Shown here piece after piece: positions 16,342-24,675 of a stretch of 25,911 nucleotides of DNA. The notes below the pieces were generated by a model. It was given only the letters and a program-made list of their open reading frames with translations, was not told where the DNA came from and searched no databases. Both the position numbers and the translations under genes were made by a program. Origin of the DNA: an uncultured Roseburia sp. (GTDB lineage Bacteria > Bacillota > Clostridia > Lachnospirales > Lachnospiraceae); NCBI GenBank assembly GCA_947070915.1, contig CAMTDY010000016.1, positions 1 through 25,911 of the forward strand, in the 5' to 3' direction. Position 1 is the stretch's first letter. The number at the start of each line of letters is the position of its first letter.

Positions 16342-17079
16342 TCACACTATACTTCCGGTGTCAAAAGGTTTTGGAGAGCATTTCTGAACCTTCATTAGTT
16401 TATCAAAAACTACATCCGGCATGGCAGCGACGCTTACACCCTGGATCGATTCAATAAAGATCAAACTGTTTATGATCTTCTGCTGATAAAGAAAATTACT
16501 CTGAGCCGTTTCCAATGTAAATGGCGGGGTTAGTGTTTTGTTTATTGATTTCATGATCCTGGCCGTTTCATTACTATCTGCCCTCTGGGACCACAATGTT
16601 TTCAGTCCAGCTGTATTTGTACCCGCGCCATTTTTTGACTTCCACCCGATCCCAAAACAGAAGACCCCGTCCTCCTGGGCACCGTTGGCAACTCCGATTT
16701 CCCGAGCTTTATCAACATAACCTGGCACATGGAACTGCAGCATAACCGGATAACGGGACGCTGCTTTTGATCCATTCATATATTTCAGGGAATATAGCAT
16801 ATTCTGCGCAAACCCCTGATGTCCGTCTCCAATCACTGCATCATAACCATTTCCGCCGAGCCATAACTCTGCTTCCTCCATACGCATTGACCGATAAAAC
16901 AGATCTGGCTGATCCTGCTCTCCCACAGCGCTGCTTACCAGTATATTATGATTCTTTTTCCAGGATTCCGGGCCGCATGGCGTACTTTGCACCACATTGG
17001 GGTAGTCCTTCAATATTTTATTATTTTTTAAGATGCAAAACTGCTGGATAAGATCTATTTTTCTTGGTTTGTCACTCAT
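16342..17079 (-). CDS. Unrecognised 245-residue protein, last gene of the four-gene cassette
   Basis: I do not recognise a family. The protein has no signal peptide or membrane helix. Notable segments are CGPESWKKNHNILVSSAVG, MRMEEAELWLGGNGYDAVIG, DGHQGFAQNMLYSLKYMNG, SRYPVMLQFHVPGYVDKARE (likely a beta strand then helix) and a Gly/Asn-rich GWKSKNGAGTNTAG. The C-terminal part is helical with a hydrophobic strand KIINSLIFIESIQGVSVAAM. The mix of an R-S-M helix, an HxP strand and glycine loops could fit a small enzyme or effector, but no catalytic signature is clear. It starts 19 bases after the clostripain-like gene with an excellent AAGGAGG site, so it is made from the same transcript and probably serves the same process. 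Confidence 0.7.
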   Translation of the reverse strand: MSDKPRKIDLIQQFCILKNNKILKDYPNVVQSTPCGPESWKKNHNILVSSAVGEQDQPDLFYRSMRMEEAELWLGGNGYDAVIGDGHQGFAQNMLYSLKYMNGSKAASRYPVMLQFHVPGYVDKAREIGVANGAQEDGVFCFGIGWKSKNGAGTNTAGLKTLWSQRADSNETARIMKSINKTLTPPFTLETAQSNFLYQQKIINSLIFIESIQGVSVAAMPDVVFDKLMKVQKCSPKPFDTGSIV

Positions 17080-17098
17080 TTTAAAATCCTCCTTTTTT

Positions 17099-19084
17099 TC
17101 AATTGTCTTCTGTCTCCATTGACAAAAAATCCGTATAGTATAAATTCTGTTTTGTATCCTGGATCATAAATCCAAACATACAGTTTTTCATATTTGCTTC
17201 TACCAACATAAGATCGGCATCACCTTCTTCCAGGCTGTCTATGCGGATCTGGTTTCCTACATAGTAGGAATCCATATAGATCTCCCCGCTTTTTATCCCA
17301 GCCTCCCTCTCATTTTCTGTCACAGAAGCACCGCCAGTACCTTCCGGCAGCATGGCTGTTCTCTCATCCTCATCCCACTGTTCCAGAGGATACAGCGGAT
17401 ACAACGTATCACCTTCTTTCAGTTCATACTGTTTCTTTTTGACCCCCATGGGAGTTATGGCGCCAATCTTTCCATCCTGTTCCTCCTTGGAAAAACTGAT
17501 GTACATCAGACAGAGTTCATCATGATACCATACAGGCGATATGTATTCTGTATACTCCTCCGTATCCAGTGTTTCAATCAGGCACAGGATCTCATTTTTC
17601 AGCCCCCAGTATTGTTTTTCCGGGACTGCCTTCAGGAAGCCTGCCCGGTCAAGAAGGACGTCGCTGTCGGTGCTGAGTAAATACGCCTTCCCTTTCCTGC
17701 CTGTATCACAAAACACAGTCAGATACGCCGCCACTATCTGGTCTACTGCCTCCGGCTCTACCTGGACCCTGATCTCCTTCTCTTTCTTTTCCAGGGAATG
17801 CCAGTCTATATGGCTCTCCTTTGTCAGATAGTCCTGATATTTCTGGAGAAATTCCTGGTAGGCAGTACAAAAAGGAATTTCCCCATAGACGGACATATTT
17901 TGCAAAAACCATTCATTGGAACCTGCCGGCAGATAAATACTGGTCCCGGATGGCTCTGACTCATAGCCCATTGTGACCTTTTCTGGCACCAGCAGCTTAT
18001 ACTGCTTTTCAAGCTGTTTATACGTTTCTGTATCGCCTGTTATCTCCGCGATCTGTTCCATCAGATCCATCAGATCCACAATCTCCGCCTGAGAACCGCC
18101 TGCCAGGTCCCCAAATCCCTGAATCGTCTTCCTATGTTTCCCCAGCTCCTGGTAAACCCGGTCATCCGCCAGCTGCCCCGCTTTCGCCATCATTTTATGG
18201 AAACAGTCATGAAACCCATTATATGCGCTTAGATCCATCATACTCAGCGTAATCATATAATCACGGTCCTTATAATAATTCCCGTAGGCTGCAATCATAG
18301 CAGAGCCCATCTTATCGCCAATATCCTCCGGGGATCTCTGTATCTCATCTGCCAGGCTGCAGAGCCATGAATAATCATAGCCGCTTTCCGGCTCCAGTTC
18401 CTCCGATGCGATAAGGTACTCTGCCTTTTCTTCCAGCACCGCCGCCAGTTCGATATTTCCCATCAGGCAGGCGTCCAGGCTGACAAATGAAAATTTTTCA
18501 TCCATCGCAGAATGGTCCATTGCTCCGGTGATCTCATTCAGGGAAAGCGAGGAATCATCAAACTGGCTGTCACATCCGAATCCTAAGATCTGCCCTGACC
18601 CGTGATTCCAGAATACCAGTCCATAATGTTCCGCCGGATAAGATTGTACGCCATAATTTATAAAATCCGACAGAGTATCCGCCTCACCCATATCTCTGGC
18701 TTCCATATCTTCAAATTCTTTCACCCCGTCCCCCGTCACACAAAAACGCCCGTATTTTTTTCCTTTCATCGCTGGATACTGCCAGTTCTGCGCGCCTCCT
18801 GCCTCCACCACGACATGTACATCCCCGGAAGAGATCTCTGCCTTCTGCAGGGCATTTTCCATTTCCTCCAGATCCTCTGTGGCAGCCCCATAACTCCCCT
18901 CCAGGTCACTGCCTACCATATAGACAAGGACTGTACAAAATCCTTTCTCTGCCTTTGGTTCATAGTCCTGCACATGAACACCGTTCTTCACGATGCCGCC
19001 AGCGGTAACCAGGGCGGTCCCCAACAGCAGGGAAGCCAGGATTTTCCTTATGCGTGGTGAACCTATTCTCTTTTTATCTTCCAT
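17099..19084 (-). CDS. Membrane-anchored clostripain-like cysteine peptidase (C11)
   Basis: A 661-residue peptidase of family C11 (caspase-like fold, usually cleaving after Arg or Lys). Residues 14-31 are a single hydrophobic helix after a basic N-terminus (signal anchor or uncleaved signal), so the rest lies outside the membrane; there is no lipobox cysteine. The catalytic domain holds TVLVYMVGSDLEG (51-63), His161 in LVFWNHGSGQILGFG, Cys206 in SFVSLDACLMGNIELA, and YLIASEELEPESGYDYSW, which follows the catalytic cysteine in clostripain relatives. Residues beyond about 400 form a second region of beta-strand character without a recognised domain. An AGAGGGG site precedes the ATG. It sits third in a four-gene operon beside a 1051-residue unknown protein; processing of a cassette partner is an attractive but unproven role. 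Confidence 0.88.
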   Translation of the reverse strand: MEDKKRIGSPRIRKILASLLLGTALVTAGGIVKNGVHVQDYEPKAEKGFCTVLVYMVGSDLEGSYGAATEDLEEMENALQKAEISSGDVHVVVEAGGAQNWQYPAMKGKKYGRFCVTGDGVKEFEDMEARDMGEADTLSDFINYGVQSYPAEHYGLVFWNHGSGQILGFGCDSQFDDSSLSLNEITGAMDHSAMDEKFSFVSLDACLMGNIELAAVLEEKAEYLIASEELEPESGYDYSWLCSLADEIQRSPEDIGDKMGSAMIAAYGNYYKDRDYMITLSMMDLSAYNGFHDCFHKMMAKAGQLADDRVYQELGKHRKTIQGFGDLAGGSQAEIVDLMDLMEQIAEITGDTETYKQLEKQYKLLVPEKVTMGYESEPSGTSIYLPAGSNEWFLQNMSVYGEIPFCTAYQEFLQKYQDYLTKESHIDWHSLEKKEKEIRVQVEPEAVDQIVAAYLTVFCDTGRKGKAYLLSTDSDVLLDRAGFLKAVPEKQYWGLKNEILCLIETLDTEEYTEYISPVWYHDELCLMYISFSKEEQDGKIGAITPMGVKKKQYELKEGDTLYPLYPLEQWDEDERTAMLPEGTGGASVTENEREAGIKSGEIYMDSYYVGNQIRIDSLEEGDADLMLVEANMKNCMFGFMIQDTKQNLYYTDFLSMETEDN

Positions 19085-19118
19085 ATTTCCCCTCTTTTCT
19101 CATTTCTTTTACTAACTT

Positions 19119-22100
19119 CTATAATCTAGCCTCATATTTTCCCTTTCTACTCCGTTTCCGCATCCGCTGAATCTTATCCGACGGTTCCATACCGATCCTC
19201 TGCTCTGCCTGCTGAAAACATTCCTGGATCAGAGGCTCCCTGGAAAGATTGATAAAATCAGCCCCGCTCCGGTCTACCGGGAAGCACTGGTACAGCTGCT
19301 CCTGCACCTGCTCCAGTACAATCTCCGGATCCCCTCCGCTTCCATTGATGACGACCGCCCCACATGCTGAGGTTTTTTCTTTCATCATATCCGCATGTTC
19401 CTCCATCATTTTCCTATGATCCCGCATTCCCTCCAGATTTTCTGCCACCTTGTCATAGAGAATCTTTGCCTCATCATACTGATCCATCAGCTCCTTTGCC
19501 TTTGACAGCTCTCTGTCCCGGAAACTCCCGCTCTTTTCTTCTATATGCTGCCGCAATACATCCATGGGTTCCTCCAGTCCCGGCACATCTGCCGCCCGGA
19601 CACCGGTGCACAAAACATTCTCCACATGCCCCAGTGCATCGGTCAAAGAAACGTTCATCGCATCAAATTCTTCCATCGGAGTCTCAAACTGCTCCACATA
19701 TGTATTCTGCATGGACTGCATCATCTCTATCGAGGCTGCTATATGCTGCCTGGCGCCATCCAGCCTCCGGCAGTGCCTGGAAACAGGCTCCTTTTCGTAA
19801 CGGTATTTTCTCCAGTTGCTGCGGGTTGCCGCCTGTTCGATACGGTTCAGATCCGGCTGGATCTGGTCCTGGATCTTCTGGGAAAGAGCTCCCTCTGGCG
19901 ACTTTTTCAAAGCTTCTTTTCCGATCTGTCCGGTAAAATGATAAGTAGTCCCCAGTGCAACAAAATCTATCTCAGCCATAAAATACTGTTCCGCCGAATT
20001 TGCCTTTGCGGTTAATCGGATATAATTCAGGTAAAAAAGTGACATTGCTCCCTGGACCACGCCATTGACTGCCCTTAAAACGCCTTCGCCCAGAATACCT
20101 CCGAGATTGACAAGCCCCTTTGCCACCTCCAGGGCTGCTGTTGCCACACCAATCGCCGCATAAACCCCTGCTTTTGCCACCTCATAGGCGCCAATCTCTA
20201 TTCCTTTAGCGATTGCTACAAAAGCTTTTTTCCACCAGCTGGCATTCCGGATATCGTTCCGGCAGTTCTGGATCCTGCGATCCAGGTCATGGATCTTTCC
20301 ATACAATTCATTGACATGGTTCTGTGCCCGGTCAATCTCCCGGTTTGCGTTATCGATCCTCTGCCTCAGCCTGCCGATGGCAGCTTCGATGCTTCTTGTC
20401 ACGGATTGCAGTTTTTCGGTCAGCTTTGACGTATCGACCATCAGGCTGAATTCAAAACTGCCAGAGGAAAAGCTTCCATAGTTTACTTTCAGGTGAAGGC
20501 TGATCTGCAGGATCCCCAGCCATGTCGTACACAGATCAACGGATATAAGCCCCTGGCAGAAAATAATCCTGGCATCCACCTCAAATAACCGAAGCACATA
20601 TACATTCCCATCCAGATAAAAGGAAATATTTCTCTTTCCCGCTGACAGGAAAAATACCAGCCCCTCCTGCTCAGGATTTATAAACTGCGACAATACACTA
20701 TCCTGTGCAACCGGCAGTGTGTCTTCACCCCTTCTGCCTGCTTTGGATGGTCCTATGCGGATAAATCCCAGATCCATCTCCTGTATTTTGGCATATCCCA
20801 GTATCCCCTCTGACTCCCGGTAGGAAAAAAGAACTTCGATACGTTTGCCAAAAATCTCTATGACGCCGCAGATAAAGAGACCTCTTTCCACAGAATAATT
20901 TCCTATTTTAGTGTCAATGGAGGAATAATAAAACTGCGCTGCCAGCTGCAGCTCGCCAGAGCTTTTGATGTAGTAATGCCGCATCCTCTTTAAGTCTGTC
21001 AGATCCGCCCCGTCGCCAAAAGGTGTGAGCTGTACCTGGGAAAGTTCCAGGTTCAGAGAGGGATTATTTACCCGGCTGTTAAACTGCTCCACGATCGATG
21101 GCAGATTTTTCTGCTCCACTACCTCCTTTGAATAAGATCCCGCATTTTGAAAGGGTAGTCCAAGGATCTTTATAAAATCCAATGCTTCTATGCCATGGAT
21201 ATGCTCTCCTAACAGGTTGTCCAGTAAAATTGGAATGGACAGATCACTGACCGCCGCTGATAACAGTTCCGGAGTCACCAGCTCTCCCCGTATTTTCAAT
21301 ATCAAGGCACCAAATATCTGGATCTTTCTTATATACAGGCTGGTATACATACCAAAACTGAACCCTTCGGACACCCGGATCATCAGGCAGGTGTCACCGA
21401 TGGAAAAGGGTCCGAAGAGAGGAACCGGCTTTTCCACATGAGCCAGCGCCTCGATCTCAAAGGCATCCACCCCCACCTCGCAATCTACCTGAAAACGCAT
21501 TTGCGGCACATAGTTAAAAATAAAACTGCCTTTTAAGAGAAATGACATCTTTTTTCCCATCTGTACCATCATGTATAGATTTTTGCTTTCCATTATGTCA
21601 TTTTTGAATCCGGGAATGGTGAGCATGGCTGCGGCTCCCTTCGCCCCCATCCCCACAAACAATTCTGTCTCATTCATGCCAAACAGAGTCCGGACTGTCT
21701 TCATAAAAACGTTGTCACCGTCCATGACTAAACGCGTATAGACTAAAAAGCTGCAGTCCTTAACCTCTCTTGGGACATCGGCAGCCTCTACCTTTCCCGG
21801 TGCCAGTTCTGGAAGCATCCACCTGCGCCCCGTCTGGGCATAGAACAAAAATTCCTGAATGCCAAAAAATCCAGCTACCTTTTCCAGCGCCATAAGTAAC
21901 GCAGATACGTCAGATTCTGTATCTGGTTTCTGTTTTATCTGAAAGGCAAAAATCACAGCTTTATTGTCCTGGGACACCGCCAGCTTAAAACACATATTGG
22001 AATTCCTGATCCCTATCACTGTCCTATTGTTTTGGTGAATCACCGACAGTTGTCCTGGCTGACATTTAGGGAGCAGGCTGTCCGCATAAACACCGATCTG

Positions 22101-22274
22101 GCCAGACATATTTTCGTCAGCCTCCTTTATCACATCGCTGACCGGTCTGCCACCCCACTCGATGGTCCCCCCATATATGAGTTCATTATTCTGCCTGCCG
22201 ATCATCAGCTTTGCCGGACAGTGAAGTACCTGTCCTTCTACGGCAACGCTGCATGAAATTCTTTCATCTGCCAT
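19119..22274 (-). CDS. 1051-residue protein: beta-rich N-terminus, coiled coil and hydrophobic helical region
   Basis: No firm family. Residues 1-610 look mostly beta-structured, with repeated hydrophobic strand pairs such as FSFGMYTSLYIRKIQIFGAL, KRIEVLFSYRESEGILGYA and FYLDGNVYVLRLFEVDARI; this plan resembles the large DUF6603-type proteins of bacteria and fungi (inference). Residues 615-675 are a strong coiled coil (LRQRIDNANREIDRAQNHV). Residues 684-755 are Ala/Gly-rich and hydrophobic (KAGVYAAIGVATAALEVAKG, GGILGEGVLRAVNGVVQGAM). Residues 800-970 are again long helices, and the tail is basic (RMRKRSRKGKYE). No signal peptide. It follows the 209-residue gene by 40 bases and precedes the C11 peptidase gene by 34. 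Possible readings are a surface or injected toxin-like protein, or a large cytoplasmic scaffold. The order beta domain, coiled coil, hydrophobic helices, helices is unusual. Confidence 0.75.
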   Translation of the reverse strand: MADERISCSVAVEGQVLHCPAKLMIGRQNNELIYGGTIEWGGRPVSDVIKEADENMSGQIGVYADSLLPKCQPGQLSVIHQNNRTVIGIRNSNMCFKLAVSQDNKAVIFAFQIKQKPDTESDVSALLMALEKVAGFFGIQEFLFYAQTGRRWMLPELAPGKVEAADVPREVKDCSFLVYTRLVMDGDNVFMKTVRTLFGMNETELFVGMGAKGAAAMLTIPGFKNDIMESKNLYMMVQMGKKMSFLLKGSFIFNYVPQMRFQVDCEVGVDAFEIEALAHVEKPVPLFGPFSIGDTCLMIRVSEGFSFGMYTSLYIRKIQIFGALILKIRGELVTPELLSAAVSDLSIPILLDNLLGEHIHGIEALDFIKILGLPFQNAGSYSKEVVEQKNLPSIVEQFNSRVNNPSLNLELSQVQLTPFGDGADLTDLKRMRHYYIKSSGELQLAAQFYYSSIDTKIGNYSVERGLFICGVIEIFGKRIEVLFSYRESEGILGYAKIQEMDLGFIRIGPSKAGRRGEDTLPVAQDSVLSQFINPEQEGLVFFLSAGKRNISFYLDGNVYVLRLFEVDARIIFCQGLISVDLCTTWLGILQISLHLKVNYGSFSSGSFEFSLMVDTSKLTEKLQSVTRSIEAAIGRLRQRIDNANREIDRAQNHVNELYGKIHDLDRRIQNCRNDIRNASWWKKAFVAIAKGIEIGAYEVAKAGVYAAIGVATAALEVAKGLVNLGGILGEGVLRAVNGVVQGAMSLFYLNYIRLTAKANSAEQYFMAEIDFVALGTTYHFTGQIGKEALKKSPEGALSQKIQDQIQPDLNRIEQAATRSNWRKYRYEKEPVSRHCRRLDGARQHIAASIEMMQSMQNTYVEQFETPMEEFDAMNVSLTDALGHVENVLCTGVRAADVPGLEEPMDVLRQHIEEKSGSFRDRELSKAKELMDQYDEAKILYDKVAENLEGMRDHRKMMEEHADMMKEKTSACGAVVINGSGGDPEIVLEQVQEQLYQCFPVDRSGADFINLSREPLIQECFQQAEQRIGMEPSDKIQRMRKRSRKGKYEARL

Positions 22275-22314
22275 GGGACACTGCTCCCTTCTTTCAACTA
22301 TTTTACTGTTTCAG

Positions 22315-22944
22315 TCAATTCTCCGTCTGCTCCGGCTGGGCTTCTGGCTCATCTTCTGGCTGCTCCAGTATCTGCGGCACCGCTTCTTCCATCCCAAGAT
22401 AGTCTTGAATCGTCGTCAATCCCATCTTTTCAACAACTTTTCTGCGGTTTGTATTCCAGACCGAAATGGAGATATTATCTACATCCACCAGCTGGTTGAT
22501 GCCTTCCGGAATCATTCCTTTTGTAATAACCTCCAGCTGGAATGCATATTCCAGCGTAGATTCCTGGCTGGACTTTCGGATGTACAGATATGCCATCTTC
22601 AGTTTAATGATCAGCTTGTCCAGGATAGAACCCTTGTCTTCCTCCTGGGAAAGACCGGATATGCCCGATTCAAGATCCTTTTCCATGGAAGATGTATCTG
22701 CCTTTTCATCCACACCTTTCACCATTTTTTTAATATCCTCAATCACCTCACCGATGGACACGCCATTGTCTGCATTCTGTTCTGAGGGAATCAGAAGAAC
22801 CGCATAACCATCCGATCCACTTTTTTCATAGGCCGCATGAAGTTTGCTCCCGATCAGGGAAAAGTCAATGCCAATGCTGGCATTTAAGGCGTTCACAACA
22901 CCACTTCCTGCTGCGCTTTCAACTGTTGTTACTTCATCTGCCAT
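22315..22944 (-). CDS. Unrecognised 209-residue acidic protein, first gene of the four-gene cassette
   Basis: I do not recognise a family with confidence. It opens MADEVTTVESAAGSGVVNAL, then an amphipathic helix and YAVLLIPSEQ, a charged middle (about 65-105), then LIIKLKMAYLYIRKSSQEST and LEYAFQLEVITKGMIPEG, which read as paired beta strands, and ISISVWNTNRRKVVEKMGL near the end. The last 20 residues are an acidic, proline-rich tail. No signal peptide or membrane helix. It shares the MADE start with the 1051-residue protein downstream, which may be coincidence. The start has AAGGAGG at ideal spacing. As first gene of a tightly spaced four-gene unit it is probably a structural partner or chaperone of the large protein; that is inference. 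Confidence 0.72.
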   Translation of the reverse strand: MADEVTTVESAAGSGVVNALNASIGIDFSLIGSKLHAAYEKSGSDGYAVLLIPSEQNADNGVSIGEVIEDIKKMVKGVDEKADTSSMEKDLESGISGLSQEEDKGSILDKLIIKLKMAYLYIRKSSQESTLEYAFQLEVITKGMIPEGINQLVDVDNISISVWNTNRRKVVEKMGLTTIQDYLGMEEAVPQILEQPEDEPEAQPEQTEN

Positions 22945-22982
22945 ATCTTTTTCCTCCTTTTAAAATTTTGAACTCTTATGGG

Positions 22983-23011
22983 TACATACACAGAATACAA
23001 TATTGTGTTAA
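22983..23011 (-). promoter_or_regulatory. Weak candidate promoter for the four-gene cassette
   Basis: On the minus strand, TTAACA (23006-23011), a 17-base spacer and TATGTA (22983-22988). The -35 is good but the -10 is poor (three of six consensus bases). A palindrome ACAATATTGT (22997-23006) lies in the spacer and could be an operator. It is the best candidate in the stretch between the terminator and the gene start. Confidence 0.25.
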
Positions 23012-23064
23012 GCCTTCCATTTTCCTCACAAGCCTATTTCAGTTGTTTCAGAATTTTCACATCA

Positions 23065-23117
23065 AAAAAAGGATACTTACCTGGCGGAAATCATTTCCCA
23101 GGTAAATACCCTTTTTT
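23065..23117 (-). terminator. Strong intrinsic terminator after the leucine-rich-repeat gene
   Basis: Two 20-base arms (23065-23084 and 23098-23117) are complementary apart from two positions that become G-U wobbles in minus-strand RNA, giving a long continuous stem around a 13-base loop that can itself pair (GGAAA with TTTCC). The minus-strand arm ends in a run of Us from the A-tract at 23064-23070; the plus strand also ends in six Ts, so it could stop transcription both ways. It lies 64 bases past the stop codon of the gene at 23181 and insulates it from the cassette downstream. Confidence 0.85.
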
Positions 23118-23143
23118 CGTTATAAAAAAATACAATTAACCCC

Positions 23144-23172
23144 TTGACAACCTCTACAAAATATTGTATTAC
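23144..23172 (+). promoter_or_regulatory. Plus-strand promoter-like sequence pointing into the 3' end of the LRR gene
   Basis: A perfect -35 TTGACA (23144-23149), a 17-base spacer and -10 TATTAC (23167-23172). Nothing convincing is encoded downstream on the plus strand, so if active it would make an RNA antisense to the 3' end of the leucine-rich-repeat gene. Confidence 0.35.
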
Positions 23173-23180
23173 GTTAAGTC

Positions 23181-24512
23181 CTAAAAGGTGTGCCAGTCTC
23201 TCTTTTCAATGCAATCCAGCACATCAAAAGATTCATACCATTTCTTATACGCTGCCAAAGCATCCTTTGGTACATAAACTTCACAAAATATTGGAATCGG
23301 AGCATAGGAACTTATTATTCCGATTACTTTTGGTGGTTCATTCCCCCGATAGTACACTCTTGAAGACACACTTACTACAGGACAAAATGCATGCATCTCT
23401 TTCACGCTTGCAGAAATATCCAGCTCTTCTAAACAGTTATAAGAATCTTCAAGCAGTTCCCCACAAAGACTTGCCTTTTCCGGCAATTTTGTAATGCGGT
23501 CTGAAATTACCAGTTTCTTTTTTGTGGCAATACCGACTGCCAGGGCACCATCAGATTTTCTATAAATACACTGACCATCTCTGGCAAAAACTGAATTTCC
23601 AGTATCTACGGTGACATCATTCAATCTCTTCCCTTCCAGACAATGTTGTTCCAAATTCACGATATTTTTCCCCAAGTGTACCGCCGCCACCTGAGAATTA
23701 ATGAAAGCATATGTTTTGATTGAATTTACTGTATCTGAAATTTTTATATCCTTTTTTCCCGGAAACACCCAGACAAGTTTCTTTTTATCCTTGGACAACA
23801 GAGTCCCTTGGTGAACAGCAAAATTCCTGTTGGATTTTGGCAAAGTCACTTTAACCAGCCGGGGACAGTCTTCAAAACATGTCCATCGGATGCCTGACAG
23901 TCTTTTGGGGAGCTTGACCTCACGCAGCTTTTCACAGCCATAAAAGCACTCATACTCCAGAGTTTTTACTGCATCTGGTATGTCCACTTTAGCCAGTTTT
24001 CTCATCCCGCTGAACGCACTCTCATCCAACTCTGCCAACGAACGGGGAAGCGTCATTGACTTAACATTCCGAACAGCGTTGCAATATCCGTCTGCATCAT
24101 GGGCATATTCTACCCAGCTGCCAAATACATTCTGATAAAAATCCAACTCATCCTTTGACTCAAAAGTCATATCTGCGCCAATCTTTGTCACCTTTGCCCC
24201 CTTAATCTTTTGAGGAAAATGCAATTGTGACGGTGCCTGCTTTATCTTGGAAGCACTCTCCTCTCCCGGATATTCATATGACTTCCCAGATGCTTTAGAT
24301 ATGGTTTCTACAAAATATATCCACGTTTCTTTTTTATCCTTGGACAGATATGCATGAAAGCGAAATCCACCTTTTGAAACCGTATATTTTTTCTTCATAT
24401 TCCATTTCTTCACTCTCCACGATTCTGCCCTGACGGCTTTTACATCTGCTGCCGATACCACCAGGCATGCAAACACCAGAGCCACGATGATCCATAATCT
24501 CTTTTTTGCCAT
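23181..24512 (-). CDS. Secreted BspA-like leucine-rich-repeat protein (LRR_5)
   Basis: A 443-residue exported protein. MAKKRLWIIVALVFACLVV is a signal peptide with likely cleavage after VRA near residue 28; start 24512 is chosen because it begins this signal peptide and has an AGGGGGT site, whereas an ATG at 24569 lies in the promoter. After about 90 residues, BspA-type repeats of 22-24 residues follow: VKSMTLPRSLAELDESAFSG, LAKVDIPDAVKTLEYECFYG, LREVKLPKRLSGIRWTCFED, and later less regular units ending at RVYYRGNEPPKVIG. Such proteins are common on gut and oral Firmicutes, with adhesion proposed for some. No wall-sorting LPXTG motif, lipobox or choline-binding repeats are visible, so it may be released. 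It is monocistronic, with its own promoter and strong terminator. Confidence 0.85.
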   Translation of the reverse strand: MAKKRLWIIVALVFACLVVSAADVKAVRAESWRVKKWNMKKKYTVSKGGFRFHAYLSKDKKETWIYFVETISKASGKSYEYPGEESASKIKQAPSQLHFPQKIKGAKVTKIGADMTFESKDELDFYQNVFGSWVEYAHDADGYCNAVRNVKSMTLPRSLAELDESAFSGMRKLAKVDIPDAVKTLEYECFYGCEKLREVKLPKRLSGIRWTCFEDCPRLVKVTLPKSNRNFAVHQGTLLSKDKKKLVWVFPGKKDIKISDTVNSIKTYAFINSQVAAVHLGKNIVNLEQHCLEGKRLNDVTVDTGNSVFARDGQCIYRKSDGALAVGIATKKKLVISDRITKLPEKASLCGELLEDSYNCLEELDISASVKEMHAFCPVVSVSSRVYYRGNEPPKVIGIISSYAPIPIFCEVYVPKDALAAYKKWYESFDVLDCIEKRDWHTF

Positions 24513-24539
24513 CTCTTTTTTCACCCCCTCGTTTTTTTC

Positions 24540-24569
24540 ATTATAACATATTTTGTTTCCTTCCCGCAA
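24540..24569 (-). promoter_or_regulatory. Sigma-A-type promoter for the leucine-rich-repeat gene
   Basis: On the minus strand: -35 TTGCGG (24564-24569), an 18-base spacer ending TATGT, and -10 TATAAT (24540-24545). Transcription would begin near 24533, about 20 bases before the ATG at 24512. It matches the promoter at 12659-12688 in both boxes, spacer length and the last five spacer bases. Confidence 0.65.
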
Positions 24570-24625
24570 CTATGATTTGGGACTAGACAATATTTCCTTT
24601 CACATATAATTTCCTTCTTGCCAGG

Positions 24626-24653
24626 CACTATTGGACACCAATCCACATACACT
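24626..24653 (+). promoter_or_regulatory. Sigma-E-like (mother-cell) promoter for sigK
   Basis: CACTATT (24626-24632), a 13-base spacer and CATACACT (24646-24653). The -10 fits the sigma-E consensus CATACAnT at every fixed position, and the -35 resembles kmATATT. Sigma-E transcribes sigK in the mother cell of known spore formers, so type and place agree. Transcription would start near 24660, just before the gene. Confidence 0.55.
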
Positions 24654-24675
24654 AAAATTAACGTAGATTTCTGAG

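Noticed and set aside
19364..19936. A Pro/Ser-rich 190-codon plus-strand open frame
   Set aside because: Antisense to helical coding sequence of the 1051-residue protein; composition reflects complementary codons.
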